Numbered from the stretch's first letter, positions 21,924-33,395 are shown. The stretch is 64,000 nt of DNA from Oopsacas minuta (GCA_024704765.1 JAKMXF010000362.1:62001-126000), one strand, 5' to 3'. The notes: generated by a model not told the origin, from the letters alone. Translations and numbers: made by a program.

Positions 21924-22499
21924 TTACATTATCCTGCAATGATTAATGTTAGCCTCCTTCTCCTTCTCTGCTAGGATGCAGTCCTTTCTAGCTGTGTGCA
22001 GATTAGATATGCATATGTTGTGTGGGTTCAGTACTTTGTCCATGTTAGTCCCTTCTTTCGCGCTTACCTCAATGAAATCTAGTCCCCTGTTTTTCGCGAA
22101 AGATTCCCCCTTACTTCTTGACACTTCTCGTCTTTCCTCCAGATCACATTTTAAACCTATTATCAATTTCCTTTGTACATTAGAAACTTGCTTAAGCCAG
22201 AATTCCAATTCCAAGAAGCTCTTCATACTTGTAATATCATACAATAGACATACAACATCAGCTGTAGAGGTGTATCCCTCATAAACATAGCGGAACTCTT
22301 GACTACACATCTTATCCCAAACCTGTATTTTAAAAGTTACTCCTTTCTCTTTTGTTACTTTCAGTCTGTAGTCCAGCCCGTATACCTTGCTAATGTATTC
22401 TGGAAATAGTCCCTCCGCGTATCTTCTTACAAAACTTGTCATCCCGATACCCCGCTCTCCGACAACAATAACTTTAAAATATTTGTTCTTCTCTGCCAT
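21924..22499 (-). CDS. Rab/Ras-like pseudo-GTPase with CAAX tail
   Basis: A 191 aa protein with the overall small-GTPase layout and length. The P-loop is 'GERGIGMTS' (14-22): the invariant lysine is replaced by Met20. The DxxG region reads 'WDKMCSQEF' (61-69) where the family has WDTAGQE, so the conserved glycine is lost. The NKxD motif is 'LKCD' (116-119), with the Asn replaced. The SAK motif (146-148) is intact. The C-terminus ends Cys-Arg-Ile-Met, a possible CAAX prenylation box. From family knowledge the lysine, glycine and asparagine changes should weaken or abolish GTP binding and hydrolysis. The frame is free of stops, so I infer a membrane-anchored pseudo-GTPase rather than a dead gene; recent decay cannot be excluded. 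Confidence 0.8.
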   Translation of the reverse strand: MAEKNKYFKVIVVGERGIGMTSFVRRYAEGLFPEYISKVYGLDYRLKVTKEKGVTFKIQVWDKMCSQEFRYVYEGYTSTADVVCLLYDITSMKSFLELEFWLKQVSNVQRKLIIGLKCDLEERREVSRSKGESFAKNRGLDFIEVSAKEGTNMDKVLNPHNICISNLHTARKDCILAEKEKEANINHCRIM

Positions 22500-25320
22500 T
22501 TGTAAACAAAATTTGCTTATCTATGCATCATGGCAATTATCGAATTATAAGTTTGTTAACTCTTATGAACTCAACTCTACTTTATATATATCGAGGGAAA
22601 CTAATTGTTCTTACGATGCTTCATTTATATTATTCGACAAATTTTAACGTCTCTTCAATCAACTGATAGAGGTTTACAGAATTTTGAATGAAGTTGTGAA
22701 AAGGAAATGGTCGATATTGATACTATATTATTCATTTGATCTCAATTAGAGCTTATTTGTGGAGTTTTATCTTGATTTCTCGCGTTTAGATAAGTCTGTG
22801 GCGTAGTAACATATCCTGCCTGACATTTATATTGCCCTCCTATTGTAGTAATTCTTTTCATAGATTTCTTTCTTCAAAGTAAGAATATTCATACTGGAAA
22901 TACACTACTAAATCAAGCTCCAATATCCTCTTACGAAAGTGATATCCTACCATTTTCCAGTAATCCTCTTCTCTACAACTGATTTCTTACTTTTCATATA
23001 CGTAATTCACATAATATATGTGTTTAGCTGATATAATCAATAATTATAATTAATAGCTATTGTATATTAATAATTGATCTAATCAGTGTTATACTTATAC
23101 AGAAGATTAATAGATACTAAAATTATTATATTTGTGGTGTGCGTAACTGTCATCTTTCCGTTTCAATATTCTTAGGTTTTAATATTATTTTCTATAAGCG
23201 AATATTTCAGAATTTAATTTTCAGTCTGACAATATTTGGCTCATATTTCTCTTTTGCTTTTTTGGCAATTTGATAGTTGCATTCTGGATAACCCAATTCT
23301 AACATTTTGTTCGTCCGCCTTTATACTTTTTATGATTTATCTTTTATTTTACATTAGAAATCGTTAGTTTGTCAATATGATTAAATTACCTAAAATGACA
23401 AAATAACTAGTTAGATAAACATACAGACAAAGCTAATACTTATAATATTATACACCAATAGACTAATAACCTGAAGGCCGCATAACTTTGTTATTACTTA
23501 GGGAAAATATTTTTTCATTCTCTGCACTAAGACTAATTATTAGAGTGAGCTATCCTTTGTTGTAACGTAAAATTTATATGTTAGCAGCTTACGCTTAAGG
23601 TCTAATCTCTTTATTATGAACAAGATTATTATTCCATGATTGTCAGAAACTACCCTTACTGAGATTTGTGTATATGTATCATATACAGGCAGCCCTCACC
23701 GTTCACAGGGGTTACGTTCCTGAGAATTGTCGCGAATGGCAAGACGTTAGTTCTATGAGATAGTGGGGCTACGTTACTAGATTACAAAGTGACAAACAAT
23801 AAGTGATACTAAATATGATCGGAATGTGTAATTAAGCAATAATTATGAGTTTTAGAAAGCTAATTGTATTCACCGAGTTTAAATAGTACTTGTGTGAGTA
23901 TAAAAGGGTAAAACTTGTATATTTTAGTAAGAGAACTTTCTGTTTTCACCTGATTAAAATACCATAAAGCACTAGATATGTTGAATTAGATAAATTATTC
24001 AATGTAAGTGGGCTGTTTATCGAGAAAACATACATTTTCGCCAGTGTTGAGCTCTTGAATATGTATTTATTAGCGAATTTGGTATTATGGCTATAAGCGA
24101 AACTTCAGCATGTGATCATATACATGTATGCCTTCTATGCAATGATATATTTATTGTATGGAGCGAGAATCGACATTTTCTCATCTTATATTACATACCA
24201 TTTCTAATATGTGGATAATATTCTGGATGTCATAATTATTTATATTCATATATTTAATCTTAGTAAGGTTAATGCTATTGTAAATTCACAGAATTTTATT
24301 CTAACATGGAAATGAGAGTATTCAATTATTCAGAAATGATTTACATATTTTGCTGCACATATTTTATTTAATTACTTGGGAAATTGGCAGAATTTCCTTT
24401 TAAGAAGTGATACTATGGATGCATTGGATGATAACATTTAGTTTTGTGATTTCATCATATCTCTGACTCTCTGCGTGACGGGAGAATGCTAGGCACTTTG
24501 TGCCTAGCATTTGATCACCATATGTTTATGACAGTAGCCTCATTTCCTTTAAGATAAATTGTAATTTAGAATCAAATTTAATTATTTAATATATCATATG
24601 CTGTTGCGTACTTAACAGATGATTACTTACTTAATTAGTGTTTAATATTACACTTGTTACTATGTTGTGATTGAGGAAGTAGATATCTACAATGATATTT
24701 ATCCATCTACCTGCTCTTGCATTATCTTGCAGGATATTATTAACAATCTATAATACACCTGTAAAAACTTCTTTGGTTAAAATTTATTGTTTCATATTTG
24801 ACAACTTAGAAAGCAATTACAATCACTATCTATCCAGTAGAGTGCAGTTATTGTAATAAAGTAATTTTGAGATCTGGTTTTTGTCATCTAGTTATTTAAT
24901 TTTCGGATATTTATGTCCTTGAAAAACCAAATATATTGTAAAGACTGTAATTATATTTAAGGATTATTTGTATTTTGGATGGTTTTGTCTTCATTCCTAA
25001 TTTCCATGTGTAAAGAAATGTATAAAAACGATTCATTCTCTACTTGTAACAAAGTTTTGGACCCCCAAGCATGGACACGAATCCCGGGGGGACGGGGGAA
25101 ACACATCCCTCAATTTTGAAGAATTTGGGATGATTTTTGGTAATTAAGCAATGATTTTCGTACCGAATAGCCAGAATTTAAGATTGGTATCCCCCACTTT
25201 TTCTGGAACTACGCCTCCCCCAGGCACCAGAATTGGCGCCTATGGCTCTCACTTCTGTTAGATATACTCTACTCTGCTGTATGGTAACTGTTTCCTACTA
25301 GTTATGTAGTATGATTTTAC
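22500..25320. other. AT-rich intergenic region
   Basis: No gene is supported in 2.8 kb. Seen: a Tigger-like terminus fragment at about 23684 ('caggcagccctcaccgttca'), a perfect 12-bp stem hairpin at 24485-24511, and a GC-rich repeat-like patch at 25050-25240 ('cccggggggacgggggaaac'). Confidence 0.45.
24485..24511. repeat. Perfect 12-bp hairpin
   Basis: 'aatgctaggcac', a 3-nt loop 'ttt', then the exact reverse complement. It stands alone in AT-rich sequence. No flanking U-run or gene suggests a function. Confidence 0.6.
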
Positions 25321-26223
25321 ATGTTCCTTAACAAGTTGAGAATAGGAATTATTCTATCATTTCAAAGAAGTCTTATCCACAACTCTAGCATGGCATTTGC
25401 ATCTGAGAAGATGAACACTCTTTATCGCATGTTTGAAGACTCATCTCATGCTGAGAACTACTCTATGTACAGACTAGGATATCCTGAAGAGCTGAAGCAG
25501 TCAATACTAACCTTCATGGCAGATAATGGCTGTAACCAGTCTGACACCAGGTTATTATTGGATATAGGATGTGGTACTGGTATATCAACACGGTTGTTCT
25601 CAGATAGCTGTACATCTTGCTGGGGGGTTGACATAAGTTATGAGCAATTGAAGCAAGCTATTAGCAGGAAAGGAAGGAACGTATTCTATCTCATGTCTCT
25701 AGCCGAGAGTACTTGCTTTAAAGACAATACATTTGACCTTATTACTGTAGGACAAGCTTGGCATTGGTTTGATGCTGATAGATTCAATGAAGAGGTGAAA
25801 CGGATATTAGCTCCTCACGGGTGTATTGCTGTATACGGTTATTCTTTCCCTACCATTCTCAATCATGATAAAGCACAGGAAATATTATACAAATTCTATA
25901 CAGTGACTCTAGCTCCTTATTGGTCTGAGAGGAGGGAGCTAGTCAGATCACATTACAGCAGTCTGGTACTTCCCTTTAAAACAAAGTTTCGTAACGACAA
26001 CTTAAGTATTAATGTAAAGGTTACACTTAATGGCCTTCTAAATTATATTGACACAACCTCTGCAGCTCATTTAATGAATAAAATAAATCCGGGTAATACA
26101 ATAACGAAAGATTTCAAACAGGAGTTAGCTGTAGCAATCGGAGGTAGTGATGTTAGTAAAGATTTTAATCCTCTCCTGGATATTAGAGCTTCTGTATTTA
26201 TGGAGATTGCTAAGAAAGATTGA
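25321..26223 (+). CDS. Class I SAM-dependent methyltransferase
   Basis: A single-exon 300 aa protein of the methyltransferase type-11/crg1-like group. The SAM-binding motif I is 'LLLDIGCGTGIST' (78-90), the motif II acidic residue is in 'CWGVDISYEQL', and a downstream 'DLITVGQAWHWFD' is typical of this group, which includes trans-aconitate methyltransferase relatives; the substrate cannot be told. The first 23 residues are basic and hydrophobic and could be a mitochondrial presequence. Alternatively translation starts at Met24 (25390), where the conserved part begins. Host-like gene with no related neighbour. Confidence 0.85.
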   Translation: MFLNKLRIGIILSFQRSLIHNSSMAFASEKMNTLYRMFEDSSHAENYSMYRLGYPEELKQSILTFMADNGCNQSDTRLLLDIGCGTGISTRLFSDSCTSCWGVDISYEQLKQAISRKGRNVFYLMSLAESTCFKDNTFDLITVGQAWHWFDADRFNEEVKRILAPHGCIAVYGYSFPTILNHDKAQEILYKFYTVTLAPYWSERRELVRSHYSSLVLPFKTKFRNDNLSINVKVTLNGLLNYIDTTSAAHLMNKINPGNTITKDFKQELAVAIGGSDVSKDFNPLLDIRASVFMEIAKKD

Positions 26224-27560
26224 ATTATTTCAATTTATCATTTGTATTTACTAATAGTTTAGTGTTTCTTATATCACTATTTTACCGATAAACACTTATA
26301 CATTTGATAATAATTAAATACCAAAACATGTCTCATGATAACCTCTTCCCTGAATTAATGTTTGCTAATGAATGACAGATGTTTCGTCGCACGAAATTGT
26401 GATCAATAATAATAATTATTAATTTTGGTCAGTGAACTAAAATGTTCATAGAAAATTGGTCCAACTTTGGAATTTTGATCCCCCTTGTTTTATGTTTATC
26501 TGGTTAGTAAATAAATCATTAGCATCAAATTGATGGAAGACGAGCTTTTGGAGAGTCAAGATCTGATACAAGAGGTATCCGTACCTAAAAATCTTGAGAA
26601 TAAACTAATTAGAGCATCAACAACCAGAGTCATCTCTTAAACACCCAAACAAACAATCAGCAGGTAGTCTGCATCCGGTCAACATCTCCAGGAAGCTTGG
26701 ACGCTAATGTGAGAAAAATCCCTGTGCTATAATTCAAATGGGGTAATACACCGAAATTTGATAGAATTTTGATCCTAGGACCTACACAACCTTAATAATG
26801 ATATACATCTCATATATAATTTCGGGGACGAAACATCCGCGACGAATCATTAATTTACCTTTGCAAATAATATCTTAATTAACAGTGGAACACATCATTT
26901 ATTGCGAACACGAATCTACGGATAAAGCCAACAAATTTGGACCATTAGTAACGAAGTTTCGTAATACGTATATTCAAATACGTGTTTTGTCCGGATCGAT
27001 TGAGTAATAGCCTAGACTACTTTAAAATATAAATAGGAAAGTAACAGAGCAACCAATAAACAAGAGAGGCCCGTTTATAAACCTCACAATAGTTAAATTT
27101 ACCACCAAAGTTTGTGAATTGAACATATTTATGGCGAAAAAATGTAAGGAATCAGTTCATTGAGACAAATCTCAGGAACGGAATCATTTCCATTCAACTT
27201 AATACTAAATATTTTTTGTTAATCGTGACAAACTCTGTTAATAGAGTGAAAATTAGTAACTCAATCAGGACCAAATTTCTCCTTGATTTAGGAAATTCTA
27301 ATAAGCTTGGTACATGTACAAAATTTGGATAAATATAGGCGAAATTTCGTATTAATATGACCAAATCAAATTCTAATTATTAGTGATTGCTATCAACATT
27401 AATTCACGGAAGGCACCAAACGATCAGAAAATTTCAAAGTATATCCCATGTAACATTGTATGGGTAATACTCACCAATAGAGCGTTAACTTGCTTTGGGG
27501 AACTCTGCGACTGAAAAAATAGAAAATTGATGCTCTTTAGTATCATTATTAGAAAATCTC
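26224..27560. other. Intergenic with inverted-repeat element
   Basis: Apart from the element at about 26378-26843 and degenerate AT-rich sequence, nothing is recognised. An open frame on the minus strand at 27424-27612 overlaps the NHL pseudogene start and is not supported. Confidence 0.4.
26378..26843. mobile_element. Possible MITE with GATGTTTCGTC termini
   Basis: The left arm 'agatgtttcgtcgcacgaaatt' and the right arm 'aatttcggggacgaaacatc' are inverted over about 20 bp with two mismatches. The 460 bp between them are non-coding. No target duplication could be fixed. Confidence 0.5.
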
Positions 27561-27565
27561 CGGGT

Positions 27566-28421
27566 AAGAAACTAATCTGCTTAGGAAGGAGGAGTTCCTC
27601 GTAAATGTGCAAATATGAAAGTATGTGAACTGAAATACGCTCTCAAAGAGCAGTCTATGTTACATTTCGGTAAGCATGGTAAAGCTATCAATGAAATATA
27701 TGATGCTAGAGGTATATCTATAGATGAACTCAATGAGCTCATATATGTAGTTGATAGGGGAAACAGACGTATTCAGGTGATAAATTTTGAGGGAATATTC
27801 ATAACTAACTTTGGATAAGGGATACTTAGTGATCCATGGGGTATTGCAGTAACAAAATATTATATCTACGTTACTGACATAATTCCCAGCAATTTGTATC
27901 GGTTCAGCGATTACAAGCTATTGAGAGTAAAAGAAGAGGGAAAGCTAGCCAATCCACATGGACTCTGTGTAGATTATAACGGTGATGTGTATGTAGCTGA
28001 TTGTCTCAATAATAGAGTCTGCATATTTTCAGAGTCCCTCCAATTCCTGAAATGCTTCGGTGCTGGTGAGCTATTTTATACTGGAGATGTAAAGGTTACT
28101 CCTGATTGTATTATAGTATTAGACCGAAGTACGAATTGTATCCACTTCTATTCGAGATGTGGAGACTTGATAAACTCGTGTGTTTCTACTGGGAAACATG
28201 GTATCGTTTTTGATACATGGTTCTTCTGTCTGGATCCATTAGGAAATATCCTACTTACTGATAGTATCAATCACGCTGTGAAGATAATCTCTCCATCAGG
28301 ACAACTAACACAAACCATAATGATGGATAAGTATGAAGATGCATGGGGTATTTGTATGTCAGAATTAGGAATTATATTCTTTATAGCTAGAAATGGACAT
28401 TACTGTTTACACTCCTTTTAG
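27566..28421 (+). pseudogene. NHL-repeat gene copy with premature stop
   Basis: This is the inverted twin of the gene at 1-578. The reading frame begins after a good acceptor ('ctaatctgcttag' at 27568-27580) with E-G-G-V-P-R-K. It runs through MKVCELK (27615) and is cut by TAA at 27816-27818, where the twin has CAA. After the stop the same frame is open to 28421, giving a further 190 residues or so with NHL-type blades ('GLCVDYNGDVYVADCLNNR', 'VKVTPDCIIVLDRSTN', 'CLDPLGNILLTDSINH'). About seven differences separate the copies over about 580 bp, including the stop and a one-base change that creates or destroys the ATG at the exon start. Readthrough or an uncalled splice are less likely than loss of function. 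Confidence 0.8.
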
Positions 28422-28528
28422 TTGCTTGTTTTCTTACATTTAATAACCTGCGGATTTAGTTAATCTTCTTTATGCTCGGATATAAACTCAAATATTTATT
28501 CAATTTGAACTTTAATTAAATAATTTGT

Positions 28529-28562
28529 GGCTGACAATTGCTACCTCTAGCAATTATCAGCC
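28529..28562. repeat. 14-bp hairpin upstream of LMF2
   Basis: 'ggctgacaattgct', a 6-nt loop, then 'agcaattatcagcc', complementary at 13 of 14 positions. It lies about 145 bp before the LMF2 ATG. Function unknown. Confidence 0.45.
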
Positions 28563-28705
28563 ATTATGGTATATGTTCTCCTCTGACCCCCAAAATACTT
28601 ATGGTTAATTGCAGGTCCATAAATTGAAAATATGTTCACCGCTGTTACGTAAATTTGTTCTTACGCATTATTTCCTTTGTATACTAGTACTTCTAGCGGC
28701 TCTCA

Positions 28706-30691
28706 ATGGCTAAAGTTCATGTAACTATACAAGTAATATTATGGTTATTATCAACTTCTTATCTCGCTGCATTTCTATCTCTCTTCTTCCAAGTACCAGG
28801 TCTATACGGTCCCAGAGGGATTACTCCTATTCACTCGTCTCTCCCTCTAAACTCACATTCCATCCTCTCTAACTGGTTATCAAGTCCTACACTCCTATGG
28901 CTCTCTAATACAGTAGGTATAGACCCGTCTACTGGCTTGCTAATAATCTGTCTATTAGGCTCTCTCCTGAGTTTCTGTACTATGATATATCCTCTCTGCA
29001 GATCTCCTCTGTATTACTTCATCCTATATCTACTGTACTTGTCTGCTTATCAGGTAGGGGGTGTGTTCCTTTGGTTCCAATGGGATGCTCTATTGTTAGA
29101 ATTTGGAGCTCTAGCAGTTTTCCTGGCTCCAATAGAACCTCTCTTTTTCATATCTTCATGTCCTCGTCCATGGGATACTCTCAAGCTATGGATAATCCGC
29201 TGGTTAGCCTTCAGACTAATGTTCAGTTCAGGTGTGGTTAAACTTAGCGCGGGGTGTCCCACCTGGTGGGGGTTATCTGCCCTTCAGGTACATTTTGAGT
29301 CCCAGTGTATCCCCACACAGCTAAGCTGGTACCTCCACCACATGCCAGTATGGACTCTCCGTCTCTCAGTTGTGATTACATTCTTTTCAGAGATAGCTGC
29401 TCCTCTCCTCTTTCTCCTTCCCTCCAGAACTCTCCGACTGATCGCCTTCTTCTCTCAGGTACATCTCCTGGTCGGTATCAACACAGCTGGTAACTATAAC
29501 TTCTTCGGTATTCTATCACTAGCTGCTGCTATAGCTGTTCTTGATGATGATTGGCTCAGCTCTAAGAAGAAATGTCTGTCTAGATTTCTCAATCGATTAG
29601 ACCTCTGGTTGGTAACCCCTCTAGTACTAGCAGTCTATATCTACTATACTGTATCTCTATTCAATCTCCAAATAATCACTGATCCAATAGAAATATCATC
29701 TTCTATAAACTTCTCTCAGAAAGAATGGGACGTATTTGTAGCCTGGATAGTCCCATGGACGGTATGGTTAGGTGTAGCATGGCTATTGTATGAGATATTA
29801 TCTGCACTGGTAAACTCTCTCATACAGCCTCGTAGCCTTGTTGGTAAACTCATTAGTGTGTTAGCTACTTGTATATACTCGGTACTGGCATTACTCCTGT
29901 TCCTATACTCCCTACCCTCCTACACACACATTGCACCCTCTTATCGATCCTCCCTACCCCCCGCCCTATTCAGATGGGAGAGTACCCTCTCCTCTTATAA
30001 CTTAGCGTCACATTACGGACCTTTCAGACGTATGACAGGGGTAGGTGGGAGACCTGAGGTAATCATAGAGTGGAGCAATCAGCAGGAGGATGGCTGGCAA
30101 GAGTATAACTTTAATTACAAGCCCGGTAACCTCTCACAAGCTCCCTCCTTCATAGCCCCGCATCAACCACGTCTAGACTGGCAGTTATGGTTCGCTGCTC
30201 TCAGCAACTATCATCACACACCATGGATAATTCAACTCATCAATAGACTACTTCAGAACGAAACCTCCGTGCTAGCTCTACTCAGTGAGACACCCCCTCA
30301 GCCCGTGTATGTACGTGCTTCACACTATCTGTACCACTTCAAATATGAAGGGGATGACTGGTGGTCACGTGACAACCTAGAGGAATATGTCCCGGCCCTC
30401 TCTATTGACCATAAGACTGTGTTGGATTTTCTTAAAGAGAAAGGTCTCTGGAGTGAAGCAAACCTTTCTAACACTTCTGTAGACAGACTAGTCCACACAC
30501 TCTACTGGACAGCACACAAGACTGTATCACCGCATGTAGCTATATGGTTCGCATTCCTATTGGCATTTTGTGTTGCTATCCTGAACCACATAATTTATAT
30601 GTATAGCTGGAATGTTCGTACAGTTGCCTCATGTGTAGCTATTTCAACTGGACTTAGTCTATTCTATTTGATAGCTAATAAGAATATGTAA
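28706..30691 (+). CDS. LMF2: Lipase maturation factor 2-like protein
   Basis: A single-exon 661 aa protein close to the usual LMF length. The N-terminal half has many membrane segments. It carries the family signatures 'FQWDALLLEFGALAVFLAP', 'RWLAFRLMFSSGVVKL' and 'NYNFFGILSLA'. The soluble C-terminal domain has 'YGPFRRMTGVGGRPEVIIEW', 'QPRLDWQLWFAAL' and 'YHFKYEGDDWWSR', as in LMF1/LMF2. Two further hydrophobic segments close the protein. LMF proteins sit in the ER membrane and are needed for folding of dimeric lipases and other secreted proteins. I prefer LMF2 over LMF1 from the general look of the C-terminal domain, not from an alignment. Confidence 0.88.
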   Translation: MAKVHVTIQVILWLLSTSYLAAFLSLFFQVPGLYGPRGITPIHSSLPLNSHSILSNWLSSPTLLWLSNTVGIDPSTGLLIICLLGSLLSFCTMIYPLCRSPLYYFILYLLYLSAYQVGGVFLWFQWDALLLEFGALAVFLAPIEPLFFISSCPRPWDTLKLWIIRWLAFRLMFSSGVVKLSAGCPTWWGLSALQVHFESQCIPTQLSWYLHHMPVWTLRLSVVITFFSEIAAPLLFLLPSRTLRLIAFFSQVHLLVGINTAGNYNFFGILSLAAAIAVLDDDWLSSKKKCLSRFLNRLDLWLVTPLVLAVYIYYTVSLFNLQIITDPIEISSSINFSQKEWDVFVAWIVPWTVWLGVAWLLYEILSALVNSLIQPRSLVGKLISVLATCIYSVLALLLFLYSLPSYTHIAPSYRSSLPPALFRWESTLSSYNLASHYGPFRRMTGVGGRPEVIIEWSNQQEDGWQEYNFNYKPGNLSQAPSFIAPHQPRLDWQLWFAALSNYHHTPWIIQLINRLLQNETSVLALLSETPPQPVYVRASHYLYHFKYEGDDWWSRDNLEEYVPALSIDHKTVLDFLKEKGLWSEANLSNTSVDRLVHTLYWTAHKTVSPHVAIWFAFLLAFCVAILNHIIYMYSWNVRTVASCVAISTGLSLFYLIANKNM

Positions 30692-31628
30692 TTCTTGCTG
30701 AATATATTATGTTTGAAATTGTTAGCAATTGTAATTCGCATTATTTATTTCAATTAGGTTTTATTAATAACGAATGCAAATTATTTGTTCTGTTTTATAG
30801 AATATCTTTTGTACATGAAGTACACACGATCAGGCGCATAGTTACCATAGAGTATAGGGGACTCGTGCCCCCTAAGGGTGGCATAGGGAGGGTAGAGTAG
30901 CTGGAGGCTGTAGGCTCACCGTTGCAGAATAAATTGGAAGAAAATAATATATCACTCGAATTGCCACCACCAGTCCACCACCCCAAATCAATTACCCATG
31001 CAGATATTTACTATTGCATTATTCATACATTGGCCATAAATCAGTCATGGAAAGATCAGTACAGTTAGTGATGGACCGGGATAACACCCCGCTAGGATTT
31101 TCATGTTTTGTCGGGATTTTAAAAATACATAAACATAAGTAAAGTATTCATTCAATACATTGTGAGATATTGTTGGAGGAAATTAACCGAAATTCTGAGG
31201 TTAGAAATAGCTGATCGTTCTAGGCTGGAATTCAAACTTCTATTGCAAAGAAATATCTGAAAAGTAACGGTGAAGGGTAAAATTAAAACTTTTAACGATA
31301 ATACGCTGTATGAGTTTGAATATTAATAGATTCGGAGTTTCATTATATTAATGTGTGCTAGAATTTCCCAGTTCAACCCCGGGATTCTGGTCGATCCCAC
31401 CGGCCCACCACCATCTCAGTCATTCTTAGACCTCTTAAGATTAATTGTATTGTACAAGTGGAAGTACGCATAGTCTAAGGATAAGGGATATAAGGTTTGT
31501 TAGTGGAAAAGGCCCGTACAGTCGAATATGTTTGGTAGTTTTAATTGTTGATATTTTCGGTTGAAAATGTGAATTTGAGAAATGAATTCTATCAAATCTA
31601 TGACTTAAACAAAATTCATAATTTTCTA
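30692..31628. other. Intergenic, nothing coding
   Basis: Overlapping short frames on both strands at 30709-30986 look like chance. GC-rich patches ('gtgccccctaagggtggcat', 'ccaccggcccacca') resemble old element fragments. Confidence 0.4.
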
Positions 31629-33395
31629 CTATTCAATACATCCTTCAGTTTCCATTAAATCTCTCAATACACTCAAAGTTGATACTATCTCTGTATACAA
31701 TTGAAATGAAGTTTTGGGACTTCTAGATGTAATAGTAGTAATGAAAATGTATATAGAGTCTGACTTAGGGTGTAATCCAACGAAATGTCCATTGAATAAA
31801 GGATAATTTGCACTGAGAGGAAGTGTGGAGTAGATAGAACTAATAGCTAGTTTAGGTTCAATGAACAATTCAAAATGAGAGTTATGAAACAAATCAACAG
31901 ATAAATTCTCTTTCTCCGCTAAATATCTCAGAGCTTGTAGATGCTTAACAAACACATGACCTCCACTAGTCTCAGATAACAATAGTTTGTATGTGTTGGT
32001 AGCTCTTAACATCAGCCTCCATCTCTCTCTATCAGACTGACTGCTTGTTGTCATAGATTCCACAAATGTCTTCATATCCTCACTGACTGTGATCGGATGC
32101 TCTAGACGTCCTTCTCTGAAGCTTCTCATAGAAACAGTTTGATAGCTAGCTGTCAGCTGATTGTACAGCTTATAGTAAGCTAGCTGGATAGCTAGCTGAA
32201 TGAATCCATGGTAATATACTCCATAATTCTTAAACAGGTCTCTTCCAAATTCAGTAAAATCTCCGTCGAAATAATCATAATCTTTATACCAAATATTTAG
32301 CTTAGATTTAGCTAACTTAATCTGTTTATGAGTTCTAGGCGAAATTTCCCATATCAGCTGTTTCACTTTTACTGCTGATTTGAATTGGAATAATTTGTCT
32401 GTAGTAGATGAATCGATTTTGGGAATAGTGCAATAGAAACCTGTTAGTATTCCATCTATCATTGAATGTTCTGAGAAAAATACTTCTAAACCATCTTTTG
32501 TGAATATTGTCTGTAGACCCAATCCATGCCATCTATTGTAATTCTTACAATCCAGACGAATATCTCCAAACGTAACTCTTTTAACACTGTCCCTATCATC
32601 TCCATTAGTACATTCATCTATGCATAGTCCGAATAGACTAGTTTCAATCTCCCTCAAAGAGCTAGCATTGATAGAAGAATCCTGTATCAGCTGTTCTCTA
32701 GCTGATGACCAGCTGTCTCTGTCTAGAGCTGTCAACAGACTCACAGGTGCATGACTCTGTGTCTCCTCACTACTAGAACTCATCACCTGAGATAGTAACT
32801 GGTACATTTCCTCCACACTCAGAGACTTGTTTCCATCAGCCGGGTTGTACACAGGCATTCTGTATATCCTACCAGCATACATCACTATAATGTGTTTGCT
32901 ATGAGGGGAGAATACCTGAGTATCAATTTTAGGTTTAGGCACTCTGTATCCACCAACCAACCGAATGTACTGACTCATGCTCTGTGGAACTCTACCTATC
33001 ATTTCTTGAGGCAATCTCTCATCACGGATAGTCTCCATCAATCTCACCATACTGAAGAGATGCTGGGATATAGCTAGCAGCATTTCTTTGTGAGTAGACC
33101 ATTTCAGTCTAGTTTTAAGTGTAGTTTTACCGTTAGTAAAGAGGAGAGAGTCTCTGTTGGAGAGATATCTGGTGTCTACCCACACACGTGACGCCCAGTT
33201 GTCCGTCTCCTCTGCGAATGTTAACAATCTATTCTGGAGATACACACCCTCTCTCTTTGAAAAGGAGTTTGTAGACTTGATTAGTTGAGAATGCTGAGTC
33301 TGTGTGGTTAGCGGCTTCATAGCTGTCAGGAATCTGTCCAGAGTGTCAGACAGAGCAGGAACAGGTAGTTTGGGGAGAATCTTATAGCGAGACAT
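31629..33395 (-). CDS. Carnitine/choline acyltransferase, copy A
   Basis: A single-exon 588 aa member of the carnitine/choline acyltransferase family, near the usual 600-650 aa of carnitine acetyltransferase. It opens with the family signature 'LPKLPVPALSDTLDRFL' (7-23). The catalytic His is His310 in 'FFSEHSMIDG', aligning with the family xxHxxxDG motif. Then come 'GFIQLAIQLAYYKLY' and 'YQTVSMRSFREGRLEH' (substrate/CoA site), and a C-terminal 'NGHFVGLHP' in place of the usual G-Y-G-V-x-Y-x-P. It transfers an acyl group between CoA and carnitine or a related alcohol; the acceptor cannot be told. Residues 1-267 and 383-520 are nearly identical to copy B at 36330-38111, while 268-382 and 521-588 are strongly diverged. 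Identity continues about 25 bp upstream of the ATG. Confidence 0.9.
   Translation of the reverse strand: MSRYKILPKLPVPALSDTLDRFLTAMKPLTTQTQHSQLIKSTNSFSKREGVYLQNRLLTFAEETDNWASRVWVDTRYLSNRDSLLFTNGKTTLKTRLKWSTHKEMLLAISQHLFSMVRLMETIRDERLPQEMIGRVPQSMSQYIRLVGGYRVPKPKIDTQVFSPHSKHIIVMYAGRIYRMPVYNPADGNKSLSVEEMYQLLSQVMSSSSEETQSHAPVSLLTALDRDSWSSAREQLIQDSSINASSLREIETSLFGLCIDECTNGDDRDSVKRVTFGDIRLDCKNYNRWHGLGLQTIFTKDGLEVFFSEHSMIDGILTGFYCTIPKIDSSTTDKLFQFKSAVKVKQLIWEISPRTHKQIKLAKSKLNIWYKDYDYFDGDFTEFGRDLFKNYGVYYHGFIQLAIQLAYYKLYNQLTASYQTVSMRSFREGRLEHPITVSEDMKTFVESMTTSSQSDRERWRLMLRATNTYKLLLSETSGGHVFVKHLQALRYLAEKENLSVDLFHNSHFELFIEPKLAISSIYSTLPLSANYPLFNGHFVGLHPKSDSIYIFITTITSRSPKTSFQLYTEIVSTLSVLRDLMETEGCIE

Noticed and set aside
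24485-24511. Hairpin as a microRNA precursor or terminator
   Set aside because: A 12-bp stem with 3-nt loop is too short for a pre-miRNA, and no U-tract or adjacent gene supports a terminator.
30709-30986. Overlapping 63-codon frames on both strands
   Set aside because: Mutual overlap and no family features.
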